Below, one piece after another: positions 36,805 through 45,012 of a stretch of 64,000 nt of DNA. Position numbers and translations under genes: made by a program. The notes under the pieces were generated by a model that was given only the letters and a program-made list of their open reading frames with translations, ran no database searches and was not told where the DNA came from. Position 1 is the first letter of the stretch. Every line of letters starts with the position of its first letter. The stretch spans positions 124,001-188,000 of the forward strand of contig JAGTQZ010000002.1 in NCBI GenBank assembly GCA_018396705.1. The letters are read 5' to 3'. The stretch comes from Candidatus Bathyarchaeota archaeon (GTDB lineage: Archaea > Thermoproteota > Bathyarchaeia > Bathyarchaeales > Bathycorpusculaceae).

Positions 36805-37101
36805 CTAGTAGGGCACAGGGGCCTTGTTTCTGGCTTCTTCAATTATTGGCAAAACCTGTTTTAGTTCTCTGAAATGTTTAAGAACTGTTACGCCTCTTGG
36901 GGTTATGGCGTAAACAACGCGTCTTTTGCCGACGGTTCTCTCCTCAACAAGGTTTTGTTTGATTAAAAAGTCCAGGTACTCTTTTAAAACACTGCAGTTT
37001 ACATTCGCTTTATACATAATGTGAGTCAGCTTCAACGGGCCCCGGTGAGCCAACACCTTAAGGATGTCAATGTACATTTCAAGCTTGGACCGTCTCATCA
37101 T
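36805..37101 (-). CDS. Archaeal winged-helix regulator (HTH_45-like)
   Basis: A 98-residue protein: SKLEMYIDILKVLAHRGPLK, LTHIMYKANVNCSVLKEYLD, FLIKQNLVEERTVGKRRVVY and AITPRGVTVLKHF. This is the common small archaeal winged helix that starts with a IDIL helix and ends in a short coiled coil for dimerisation. Targets are unknown. It lies 240 bp upstream of the ParA operon on the same strand. Confidence 0.82.
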   Translation of the reverse strand: MMRRSKLEMYIDILKVLAHRGPLKLTHIMYKANVNCSVLKEYLDFLIKQNLVEERTVGKRRVVYAITPRGVTVLKHFRELKQVLPIIEEARNKAPVPY

Positions 37102-37184
37102 CCAAACCTCTTTGCCATATTTTCCTAAATTTTATATAAAGCTTTTATGGATTGAAACTACGTCTTTTTTCTCTTTAGTTTCCA

Positions 37185-37448
37185 TTAGTAGCTCCTTTTC
37201 GCTTGTACACGTTTTAACACGTTTATTCTATTTTGGAATGCTGTGACAAGATCATCTAGCAATATTTTTTGAAATTCTGTCGATAGGTCTGCAAGGTTTT
37301 CTTTGAAAACCTCAGCCATTTTAGCTTTTATATGTTTTCTCTGTTGGGGTGTAAACTCATGCCTCAAGGATTTTCCTCCAAGCATGAACAAAATAAGCCG
37401 AGCATACTTAACTAGCTTGTGAACCCAAAATATAGATTTAGAATCCAC
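37185..37448 (-). CDS. Small helical protein, function unknown
   Basis: An 87-residue protein with an N-terminal hydrophobic part (VHKLVKYARLILFMLGG) and a charged helical tail (TPQQRKHIKAKMAEVFKENL, LLDDLVTAFQNRINVLK). The real start may be the ATG at the MLGG residue, giving about 65 residues. Even composition and helical repeats suggest a real gene; no family recognised. Confidence 0.6.
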   Translation of the reverse strand: MDSKSIFWVHKLVKYARLILFMLGGKSLRHEFTPQQRKHIKAKMAEVFKENLADLSTEFQKILLDDLVTAFQNRINVLKRVQAKRSY

Positions 37449-37554
37449 ATTTGCCGTAATCTACTAAACACCCAGAAAGAGACAATTTTGTGTCTGCTGT
37501 TGACCGTTAAGGATGATTTTCTCTGTTTTTGGGAAAAGAGGGACCACTGTTGTG

Positions 37555-38091
37555 TTACTTGATGTATAGGTATATCAAGTGGGTGTGAATGCTTTTTTCA
37601 TAGATTTTGATGCTTTTAACCGGGTTTAGCCCTTCTAACCGATAGTCATGAACTAGTATTCTTGTGCCTTTTTGGCATTCTGTGGCGATTTTTTCGGATA
37701 ATCTGCTGATAATTGTGGGAAAAGGATACAAGTATATTACGTTTAACCTTGAAATGTCAACGGCAAAAATGTCCGCGCAAACAATATCTATTAAATGGTT
37801 TACTCCGGAATTTTTTGCTTTCCAGTGGGCAAGCATAGCTAGTTTCGGATTGATTTCAAAGCCTACGCAATAAGTCTTAAATTTTTCAGCTGCACGCAGA
37901 AGCACCGTTCCGTCTCCACAACCAAGGTCGGCGAAAACTTCTCCTGGTTTAACTTCAACCATGTTCAAGGCTGCGTCAACCACACTGAGCGGGCTTGGAA
38001 GATATGGAAACTCTAAAAGTCTTCTAACTAAAGCTGGCTCAAGGTTGCGGCTCATTTCCAGAAGGATTAAATGAAACTTTTTATTTTTCAA
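37555..38091 (-). CDS. SAM-dependent methyltransferase (protein-lysine MTase-like)
   Basis: A 178-residue single-domain methyltransferase: SVVDAALNMVEVKPGEVFAD leading to motif I DLGCGDGTVLLRAAEKF, CVGFEINPKLAMLA for the ribose-binding acid, and NVIYLYPFPTIISRL as motif IV region. The order and short length recall the archaeal lysine methyltransferase aKMT/ATPSCKMT group, a small enzyme with wide substrate range. Assignment is tentative. Confidence 0.75.
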   Translation of the reverse strand: MKNKKFHLILLEMSRNLEPALVRRLLEFPYLPSPLSVVDAALNMVEVKPGEVFADLGCGDGTVLLRAAEKFKTYCVGFEINPKLAMLAHWKAKNSGVNHLIDIVCADIFAVDISRLNVIYLYPFPTIISRLSEKIATECQKGTRILVHDYRLEGLNPVKSIKIYEKSIHTHLIYLYIK

Positions 38092-38238
38092 CTTTCCCTA
38101 TCCTTATTGCCGGATGATGAGAAGGCATTAGGTTGACAAGAGTGGATGAAATTTCAGAGTTACTCGGACGGCGAATTAAATGATGCATGAATCGTTCTGG
38201 TCAAATCCTATAAACGTGATCTAAGTAAGAAACTAGCG

Positions 38239-38275
38239 TGACTCACGTTTTGTTTTTCCTAAAGTTTATAAATAC
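38239..38275 (+). promoter_or_regulatory. Promoter with palindrome upstream of the KaiC-like operon
   Basis: An 11-bp palindrome CGTGACTCACG (38239-38249) lies 13-15 bp upstream of a TATA box AGTTTATAAATAC (38262-38275). The ATG follows at 38306. The palindrome could be an operator site. Confidence 0.4.
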
Positions 38276-38305
38276 AATTATACATAAAATTGCAGTCTGA
38301 GTGGT

Positions 38306-38694
38306 ATGGCAGCTATTGATAAGGATTTCGTGCTTGGCGCTTTTAGGCGTATGTTTATTGATGTTGTTTCACACTCTCTTTGCGAGTCAGCTGGGGAAAG
38401 CATTGTTTTTGTTTTGAGGAGTAGGCTTGGGGTGATCCTTTTGAGGTTTTTTGGGAGCGTCCTAAAGCAGTTTATGAAGAGTTGAGGAGGATTTTTGGTG
38501 ATGGAACAGATGTTCTCATTAGTTTATGGGTTAAGGCCTTTAGGCGGAAGGCCGAAGCCAACGTGGATCCAGAGAAGTTTTTGCAACTTCTCCGGCGAGG
38601 TGACCCAGAGTCGGTTGAGAAGGTTCGCCATATGTTGAAAGAGTTGGTTATCGCATATCATGAAGTTTCTAAAAAAGGTAATGTGGAGGCGTGA
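38306..38694 (+). CDS. Small signalling-type protein upstream of a KaiC-like ATPase, one frameshift
   Basis: The first piece starts AIDKDFVLGAFRRMFIDVVS, then SLCESAGESIVFVLRSRLG; the second reads DPFEVFWERPKAVYEELRRI, FGDGTDVLISLWVKAFRRKA and ends HEVSKKGNVEA. Adding one G to the GGGG at 38429-38432 joins them to 129 residues. The fold looks all-helical. It ends three bp before the KaiC-like gene, so it is probably its partner. Resembles in layout the small gene next to the response regulator at 23.4 kb. Function unknown. Confidence 0.65.
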
Positions 38695-38697
38695 TTT

Positions 38698-40115
38698 ATG
38701 ACTAAGAGAGCCCCATCGGGAGTTGACAGTCTGGATGACTTAATTAGCGGAGGCTTTCCGAAGGGTAGCACAATCCTTGTTTGCGGCGGTGCTGGCACTG
38801 GTAAGACGGTTTTTTCAGCTCAATTCCTCTATAAGGGTGCAATAATTCATGGCGAGAATGGCGTTTACGTCAGTTTTGGAGAGAGTCGCGAAACCTTCAT
38901 GAGTTTTATGAAGACTTTTGGATTTGACTTTGAAAAGTTGGAAGCTGAAAGGAAATTTGCGTTTTTGGAAATGATTACAGGCAAGAAAGAGATACATTCT
39001 GACTTGACCAAAATGATTTTGGAAAAAGTCAGCGATTTAAACGCTGAAAGGCTTGTTATCGACCCTATTACAGCCATTTCGCAGGCATATGAAGGAATTA
39101 TTGACGCGAGAGCGCTCATACACACAGCCCTCGGGAAAGTTGTTAAAGAATTAGAATGCACAACTTTAATGGTTTCAGAAGTTCCCGCGGGAAACAATTC
39201 TATAGGCCAGGGAATTGAAGAATTTGTCTCCGACGGCGTAATCCTGCTTAAAAGAAAACTTTACAATGAAAGACTGCTAAGAGAAATGGAGATTGTAAAG
39301 CTTAGAGGAACCAGAATCAACTATCCAACGCTTACATTCACGTTGGATGGCGGCTTTCATGTATTCCCACCTCAAACCATTTTTACTTCTGATTTAGGAA
39401 AGTATGAAGTTGTCCCTCATGATAAAAACTACTCAACAGGGATACGTGATTTGGACAAGCTTGTTGGTGAAAGCTTCGTCAAAGGGGGATTTAATCTTAT
39501 TGAAGTGGATGCTGATGTGGCTTTCCCACTAGAGCGTCTCATAGCTCCTACGGTGTGTAACTTCCTTAACCAAGAACATGGAGCAGCCCTTCTTCCACCA
39601 CAAGGATTAAGCGCTCAAGCCTGCAAAAAAATTTTGGAACCACACGTAGATGAAAATATCATAAACGAAAACCTTAGGATAGTTGATTTCAGAGTAGCCG
39701 GCGAAACCTTGAAAGTTCCTACCTATGTCTTGCCTCTTAGGGGTGCATTCATAGCAGAGGATATGAACAGATTTTGGGATGCCGTAACCAAACTCCGAGA
39801 AAAACACAAAAACCAGTGTTAACCATCGTGGGATACGATGCTTTGGAGTATACTTATGGGGAAAGAGAGATTTTAAAAATTCTAAGTGAGGATATAGCAA
39901 GAACTAGGAACCTTGAAGATTTGAGGATTAACATTGCAAGATCAACAACAGGAATAACCAGCCATTTAAGAGCTTTAGCCAACGTGCACCTAAAAATATG
40001 CCAGATCAATGGCGCCACCCTAGTGTATGGAATAAAGCCAAGAACACAAATACACTACATAGAAACCAAGGTTGAAAATAATGTAAGGAAAATTAAGCTA
40101 AAACCAGTTGTCTAG
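38698..40115 (+). CDS. KaiC/RadA-like RecA-superfamily ATPase with second degenerate domain, one frameshift
   Basis: The first KaiC domain starts GVDSLDDLISGGFPKGSTIL with Walker A GGAGTGKT (30-37), LVIDPITAIS as Walker B, and MVSEVP. A second domain begins STGIRDLDKLVGESFVKGGF but has no Walker A. Its frame ends at 39822; adding one A to the run at 39808-39812 continues into KKPVLTIVGYDALEYTYGER and a winged tail, ending 40115, for 472 residues. Such RAD55/KaiC-like ATPases are found in archaeal signal transduction. Operon with the small gene upstream (three bp apart). Confidence 0.82.
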
Positions 40116-40177
40116 AATATTATTGTTAGAAACTTCCGTCGCCAAGTTTCATGTTATAGGAGCACAGTGAATTCTGT

Positions 40178-40469
40178 TTATGTTTTTTGGGATTTTTTCC
40201 TTGCTCGCAACTCTATCTTGGCTACTTTTTCTTCCCATTCATAAAGTACAAAGCGTTTCCTTGAAAACGCAAAGTGGAAGGCTAAGCCTAAACCCCATCC
40301 GACGAGTACCCATGGAAACCAGAGAATATCACGTGATGCATAGAGATTGACAATTATGAGGAAAGCGTTGACTATAATGTATGCCACGAGGTGTGTAAGG
40401 AAACTTCTATTTGGCCTCTTCAATTTCCAATTCTTTCCATGCTTCTTTAAAATCTTCTACCGTTGACAT
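40178..40469 (-). CDS. 2TM-domain membrane protein, one frameshift
   Basis: The N-terminal piece MSTVEDFKEAWKELEIEEA and the main piece RSFLTHLVAYIIVNAFLIIV, ILWFPWVLVGWGLGLAFHFA are joined by dropping one A from the AAA at 40410-40412, giving 96 residues. An acidic N-terminal helix, two membrane helices and a basic tail match the small 2TM domain found near sensor proteins in bacteria and archaea. No catalytic motif. Confidence 0.7.
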
Positions 40470-40613
40470 AACCGTTTAAATGATGTTAGACAACGTTTAA
40501 AAAGCTTCCCATGCGGCTGCAAACATTTGAATTATTTGGCAAGATCATCTCCTAAAATGCTGGGTTAGCCTTTTTAATGCCAATCCTACAAATGATTAGT
40601 TTGGCGGTTAAGT

Positions 40614-41081
40614 TTGGCGAAAAACCCCAAAACTCAAAATAAGCTTGACCAAACAGTTTTGGAATCCACACTGAAAGGAAAAACGTTACTCGTTTACTGG
40701 TATATACTCCAGCAGCCAAGCCGCACTGTAGGCGTCCGCGAAGTCCAGAAAGCCTTAAAGTTTTCAAGCCCAAGTATAGCGGTTCACCATCTCGAAAAAC
40801 TGGAGGACTTAGGCCTCATTAGTAAGAAGCCAACAGGCGAGTATATACTTAAGGAAGAAGTGAAAATTGGAATTTTACAGTTTTTCACTCGCATGGGCCG
40901 TTTTATGGTTCCTCGATACATTTTCTATTCAGTTCTTTTTACAACAATGCTAGCCACTTATGTTGTGCTATGCCTTTTGGGCAATATATGGCCGAACCTT
41001 TACGCCGTCATGTTTGGGCTTATCGCCACTGTGGCCTTCTGGACTGAAACAATCCGAGTTTGGAGGGCGAAACCCATTTGA
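40614..41081 (+). CDS. Winged-helix protein with two C-terminal membrane helices
   Basis: A 155-residue protein, TTG start. Residues 25-85 form a winged helix (LLVYWYILQQPSRTVGVREV, SIAVHHLEKLEDLGLISKKP), followed by two membrane helices at about 100-122 and 126-145. The layout suggests a membrane-tethered DNA-binding regulator. It precedes another small membrane gene by 76 bp. Confidence 0.75.
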   Translation: MAKNPKTQNKLDQTVLESTLKGKTLLVYWYILQQPSRTVGVREVQKALKFSSPSIAVHHLEKLEDLGLISKKPTGEYILKEEVKIGILQFFTRMGRFMVPRYIFYSVLFTTMLATYVVLCLLGNIWPNLYAVMFGLIATVAFWTETIRVWRAKPI

Positions 41082-41157
41082 AAAAGCGCCTTAAAGCTGT
41101 TCTAAAACCTAGATTTAAAAAGCTAAGAAACATAAAATTTGCAGAGGTGAAAACTCC

Positions 41158-41454
41158 TTGAATAAAAGCCTTGTTTACACCTTGACTGCAGCAGTGCTTG
41201 GAACACTGCTGGTGATCATTCCGCTTTTCATCGTACCAGCTGCCGACTTAGGACATTTTGAAAAAGCTGTCCCTCAATCTCTTCCAGAGAGAATGAAAAA
41301 TCTCGAGCTTTACGGAGACCGCGGAACCCTAATACCTTGTGTAACATGCGAGACCCCGGTGCAGAGTTACTTCGCTGAACTGTGGATTTTGGCGTTAAGC
41401 CTTGCAGTCGCTTTGGCCGTCTACTTCGTTGTTAGGGCTAAGTTCTTGCATTAA
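41158..41454 (+). CDS. Two-helix membrane protein with CxxC loop, function unknown
   Basis: A 98-residue protein with hydrophobic helices at about 5-28 and 70-92 and an outside loop with IPCVTCETP (CxxC), which could be redox active or bind metal. The TTG start at 41158 follows AGAGGTGAAA. It overlaps the end of trmI by four bp on the opposite strand. No family recognised; likely partner of the membrane regulator before it. Confidence 0.65.
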   Translation: MNKSLVYTLTAAVLGTLLVIIPLFIVPAADLGHFEKAVPQSLPERMKNLELYGDRGTLIPCVTCETPVQSYFAELWILALSLAVALAVYFVVRAKFLH

Positions 41455-42239
41455 CAGTTCTGTTTCTCTTTCTTAGGCGGTTGTTTTAAGGCTTTTCTTG
41501 CAAAGGTTATATAGCCCGTGTGCGCAGTCATAAGCGTTTGGGGTCTTGTTTTGCCACGTTCTGTTTGCATTCCCCGCATTAGGCATTCTATGGTTTCTAT
41601 GTCTATGAAGCCATTTTCCCTTAGGGCTTCAACAGTTTTAACCACCTGGTCTATGGTTGGACTAAAAGAAACAATTGTTCCACATGGTTTTAATGCCTGA
41701 TACGCGTGGGAAACAACAAGCCAAGGCGTCGCCATATCCAGTATAACGGAGTCTACATCCTCTTCGTCTATGCCAGCAGTAATATCCTTATTTTTAAGCT
41801 CTACAAGATCCGCCAAGCCAGCCCGTTTTATGTTTTTCTTGGCTGTTTCAAGGAATTCGCTTCTGACTTCATAGCTGTGGACGCGGCCGTCAGGCCTAAC
41901 AAAGTGGGCTAAGGCTGTTGTTAACGCACCTGTACCTGTCCCAGCCTCCACAACGCGGCTGCCAGGACCTATACCGCTGAAAACTATAATGAGAGCGATA
42001 TCCTTCGGATACATTATTTGAGTTCGCCTAACACTCTTCATTATATAGTCGCGAAGCAATGGCTTAAGAACTGTGAACGGAACGCCGAGGCTACTTGAAA
42101 CCGTGGAGCCGTACTCCCTGCCAATTAAGTCATCAAGTTTTATGAAACCTTTATGAGTGTGGAAAGTTTTTCCAGCTTCAACTTTAACGAGATATGTTCT
42201 CCGCTGATCCAAGTAGAGAAGTACATATTCGCCTTCCAT
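41451..42239 (-). CDS. trmI: Archaeal tRNA (adenine-N1) methyltransferase TrmI (A57/A58)
   Basis: A 262-residue enzyme: N-terminal beta domain (MEGEYVLLYLDQRRTYLVKV), RRTQIMYPKDIALII, SAM motif VVEAGTGTGALTTALAHFV, LILD-like VDSVILDMATPW and PTIDQVVKTVEALRENGF. It makes m1A in the T-loop of tRNAs, which stabilises them. The internal ATG at 42239 gives the usual start; 42257 is also possible. Confidence 0.94.
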   Translation of the reverse strand: MEGEYVLLYLDQRRTYLVKVEAGKTFHTHKGFIKLDDLIGREYGSTVSSSLGVPFTVLKPLLRDYIMKSVRRTQIMYPKDIALIIVFSGIGPGSRVVEAGTGTGALTTALAHFVRPDGRVHSYEVRSEFLETAKKNIKRAGLADLVELKNKDITAGIDEEDVDSVILDMATPWLVVSHAYQALKPCGTIVSFSPTIDQVVKTVEALRENGFIDIETIECLMRGMQTERGKTRPQTLMTAHTGYITFARKALKQPPKKEKQNC

Positions 42240-42373
42240 TATCGTCCTGCTCGACAAGAGACTTCACTGCTCATGAGATACCATAAATGTTAAACAATTT
42301 AAGCCTTTGAAAATGAGAGACCCACTTCCATCGCAGTTTACGGTCTTAACGCAAAGGAAAAAGATAGGAGACG

Positions 42374-43207
42374 CTACAAATAGCTTTTAGGTTTCCGTAA
42401 CACCAAGTAAAGCGTCGTGGCAACAAAGAAAACTGCGACAACCGCCAAGAAAATTATGGCAGTCCGTGTGCCGTCGAGTTCACCTTTAACTCCCTTAAGA
42501 GACTCGTAGTCATTCTGCAACTGCCATAGAGTTTGATTTATGTTCAACAGCTCCTCGCGGGTAAGGTTCTTTCCAAAACATTCCGTGAAAGTCCGATTTA
42601 GCTCAGACAATTCGTTTTGCAACTCCTCTAACATGGTCTGCGTACTATTAAGCTGGTCTCCAAGCGATTGAAGTTGTTCTTTAAGAGATTCAAGCTCTTC
42701 TTCAAGCGATTCAAGATAAACATTCTCAACACGCGTCAAAACAAAACCTATGGTTCCTTGAAAGGGATACGGCAGTTCCCGTCCAAGCTCATCCTTGACT
42801 GTGGCATCATATTCAAGGTAAATTTCTCCATAAATAACGCCGTAGACATTCTCCTGCACGAAAATTTGGTGTGGGAAAGCAACTGTGCTGTCCTTACTGA
42901 GTACGAGTTTTCCTGATGCATTACTGTAAATTTCAATCTTTTCAGTTCCGTTCACAAACCCGTAAATGGTTAGGTTAATGGTTTTTACATAAACCTTAGT
43001 GACCAGAGACGTTAAACTTAATATAACCGAGATATTATCGGGTGGTTTAGCTCTTGATGTGGCGTTCACTTGAAGTCTCACACATGAAATTTTGGAGTCA
43101 AAGAACGTTTCTGTATCATCAAGTTGGGTTTGTGTTTTGACTGTGTATGTTGAGGCAAGTAGTAGGCTTAGGCATGCGAAAAGTGCTATTATCATCCTCT
43201 TGTTCAC
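42374..43207 (-). CDS. Secreted coiled-coil protein with C-terminal membrane anchor
   Basis: A 277-residue protein. A signal peptide spans 1-25 (ALFACLSLLLASTYTVKT), followed by a beta-rich extracellular domain of about 120 residues, a long coiled coil near 165-215 (ESLEEELESLKEQLQSLGDQ) with a second part to 240, and a C-terminal helix at about 250-270 with basic tail. It is a surface protein anchored at the C-terminus. Function is unknown; this layout is common in archaea. Confidence 0.75.
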   Translation of the reverse strand: MNKRMIIALFACLSLLLASTYTVKTQTQLDDTETFFDSKISCVRLQVNATSRAKPPDNISVILSLTSLVTKVYVKTINLTIYGFVNGTEKIEIYSNASGKLVLSKDSTVAFPHQIFVQENVYGVIYGEIYLEYDATVKDELGRELPYPFQGTIGFVLTRVENVYLESLEEELESLKEQLQSLGDQLNSTQTMLEELQNELSELNRTFTECFGKNLTREELLNINQTLWQLQNDYESLKGVKGELDGTRTAIIFLAVVAVFFVATTLYLVLRKPKSYL

Positions 43208-43334
43208 ATCATCCCCATCCCTAACTTTGATTGTCGAAATAATTTTGCAAGTTTTATTTAATGTTTTTAAATTCTTCTTTTGTTATTTGCTGTTTTCTAG
43301 ACGTTTCTTTTTTAAGAATTATGTTTATGTTCGG

Positions 43335-43583
43335 CTATCTTATTGAGCGGATGAACCTTAAATACATGTACATAAAATAAATGAGCGCAAAAAATGTGAG
43401 GGCTATTTCGAAGGCTAAAATAGCTGGGTTACTTTCCATAGCCAAAAAATAGCCTTGCTGAAGTATGTCCGTGAAAACTAGTATTTGGAGGAATATGGCT
43501 CCGCCTAGGCAGCTTAGGCCTAAGCTGTGGATGAGAATTTGGAGGCGGTTTAGTTTGGCCGTGGTTGCTGTTTTCATTGTCAT
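43335..43583 (-). CDS. Small membrane protein, function unknown
   Basis: About 82 residues from the ATG at 43583 (43577 and 43646 are alternatives). Two membrane helices (SLGLSCLGGAIFLQILVFTD and ILAFEIALTFFALIYFMYMY) with a basic C-terminus RFIRSIR. It is downstream of the MBL nuclease gene on the same strand with 24 bp or more between. No motif points to a function. Confidence 0.6.
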   Translation of the reverse strand: MTMKTATTAKLNRLQILIHSLGLSCLGGAIFLQILVFTDILQQGYFLAMESNPAILAFEIALTFFALIYFMYMYLRFIRSIR

Positions 43584-43670
43584 CGCAAATATTAAGAAAT
43601 ACCGTCTTAACTTATAGGTTGTGAATCCTAAACCACAACGAAGCATTAAGATTAATTTTCCACATTAGTC

Positions 43671-45008
43671 TTAAAGCTTGTATTCTCTGCCTTTTTCCGT
43701 TATCGTAACATGGCTTTTAAGGTTTTGCATGAACTTGGCGAAAAGCTCAGCGTTCTCTGTATGCACTGGAAAAATTTTCTCAGGGTTCATTTCTTTTAGG
43801 CAAGCCTTCAGCCTTAAGGGGGTAATGTGTCCCGATACATGCACATGGTACTGGGGCAAACCATAATGCCTAAGCCAATTAGCAAGCCTTTCAAAGTCTA
43901 TTTCCATCTCCTCGTTGAAAGGCTCAGAAGAGGAAAACACATAGCAACTGCCAGGTTTAGGCTGGATCTCCACCAGCTGCTCCAAGTCATATAGGGACAT
44001 TGTTAGAACTATGTTCTGTTGACGCTTCGAAACTTGTTCGACATCAACAACCTTTTCTGGGTAACGTTCAAGAATCTGCTTTTCCCAAGCGTACATGCGC
44101 TCCTTCGACTTTCGAAAAACAAGGATTCCCTCGTCACCAAGCCTTGGAATGCGAAGCTTCCGGTCGCCGCTTAGCGCCTCAATTAAGTAGGCTTGACGTA
44201 GTGAAACAGCTAAACATCGATTGTTCTTCAAGGCTGCCCTATGGAAAGAGTTAAGCCTATCCACATCCGTGTAGGCAAACTCTGCAAGCACTAAACCCTC
44301 TGTCTGGCTGACAATATGATTCAGTTTGGCTTCAACCTCTCTTTCAGAGGAAACCGAAACACTAGTCATGTTAGTGGCCTCGCAAATAACAGCCACTGGC
44401 TCAGCAGCCTTAGCCTGCTCCACAAACTCCTGCGTCATCTCACCCTTTGCACCGTGATCCCGGAAATCACCCGTGTAGACAACAGCTCCATTTGAAGTGT
44501 GAATGACAAAGCCATAAGCACCAGGCACCGAATGATCAACGTGTATAGGCTCAATTTCCAAACTGCCAACTCTAACAGTGTCACCAGTCCTAAATGTGTG
44601 GAACTCTATGCCTTCCACATTAAACTCCAAGTCCGCCTTGCGGATTTCGCCAAAAGCTTGCAAAATTGTCTTAGTTGTTTCACCACAGTAGACTAGAATT
44701 TCCCTCTTCACAAAAGATAAGTAAGCCGAATGGTCCATGTGCCCATGGGAAAGAAAGACAGCGTCTACAGCTGGCGATTTTTCGTCAAAACGGTAAACAC
44801 CCTCAAGTTTTGGAAGGATACCTAACTCTTGAAGGCTTCTCTCGCTCTTAGGTGAAAGAAACGGAGGCGAGTAATACTGTTTTCGCAGAGCGAAAGACAT
44901 TCCAAAGTCAAAGAAGACCACAGTATCCCTGTCTTTAAGAAGAATTTTGTTTCCACCGATTTCGTTCACACCACCATAAAAAATTAAGGCTGTTTTGTTT
45001 TGCACCAT
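43671..45008 (-). CDS. RNase J-like MBL-fold nuclease
   Basis: A 445-residue protein with the RNase J start FYGGVNEIGGNKILL and DTVVFFDFGMSF, the metal motif LSHGHMDHSA, HVDHSVPGAYGFVI, VYTGDFRDHG, a beta-CASP-like insert and the C-terminal HVSGHITPLRLKACL ... IFPVHTENAELF, in which the SGH and PVH histidines complete the active site. It should be a ribonuclease (5'-3' exonuclease or endonuclease). It begins four bp after the kinase gene, so the two are one operon. Confidence 0.86.
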   Translation of the reverse strand: MVQNKTALIFYGGVNEIGGNKILLKDRDTVVFFDFGMSFALRKQYYSPPFLSPKSERSLQELGILPKLEGVYRFDEKSPAVDAVFLSHGHMDHSAYLSFVKREILVYCGETTKTILQAFGEIRKADLEFNVEGIEFHTFRTGDTVRVGSLEIEPIHVDHSVPGAYGFVIHTSNGAVVYTGDFRDHGAKGEMTQEFVEQAKAAEPVAVICEATNMTSVSVSSEREVEAKLNHIVSQTEGLVLAEFAYTDVDRLNSFHRAALKNNRCLAVSLRQAYLIEALSGDRKLRIPRLGDEGILVFRKSKERMYAWEKQILERYPEKVVDVEQVSKRQQNIVLTMSLYDLEQLVEIQPKPGSCYVFSSSEPFNEEMEIDFERLANWLRHYGLPQYHVHVSGHITPLRLKACLKEMNPEKIFPVHTENAELFAKFMQNLKSHVTITEKGREYKL

Positions 45009-45012
45009 TCTT

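Noticed and set aside
41158-41454. CRISPR or defence-related small membrane gene
   Set aside because: No repeats and no defence genes lie near; the membrane helices and CxxC give no such hint.
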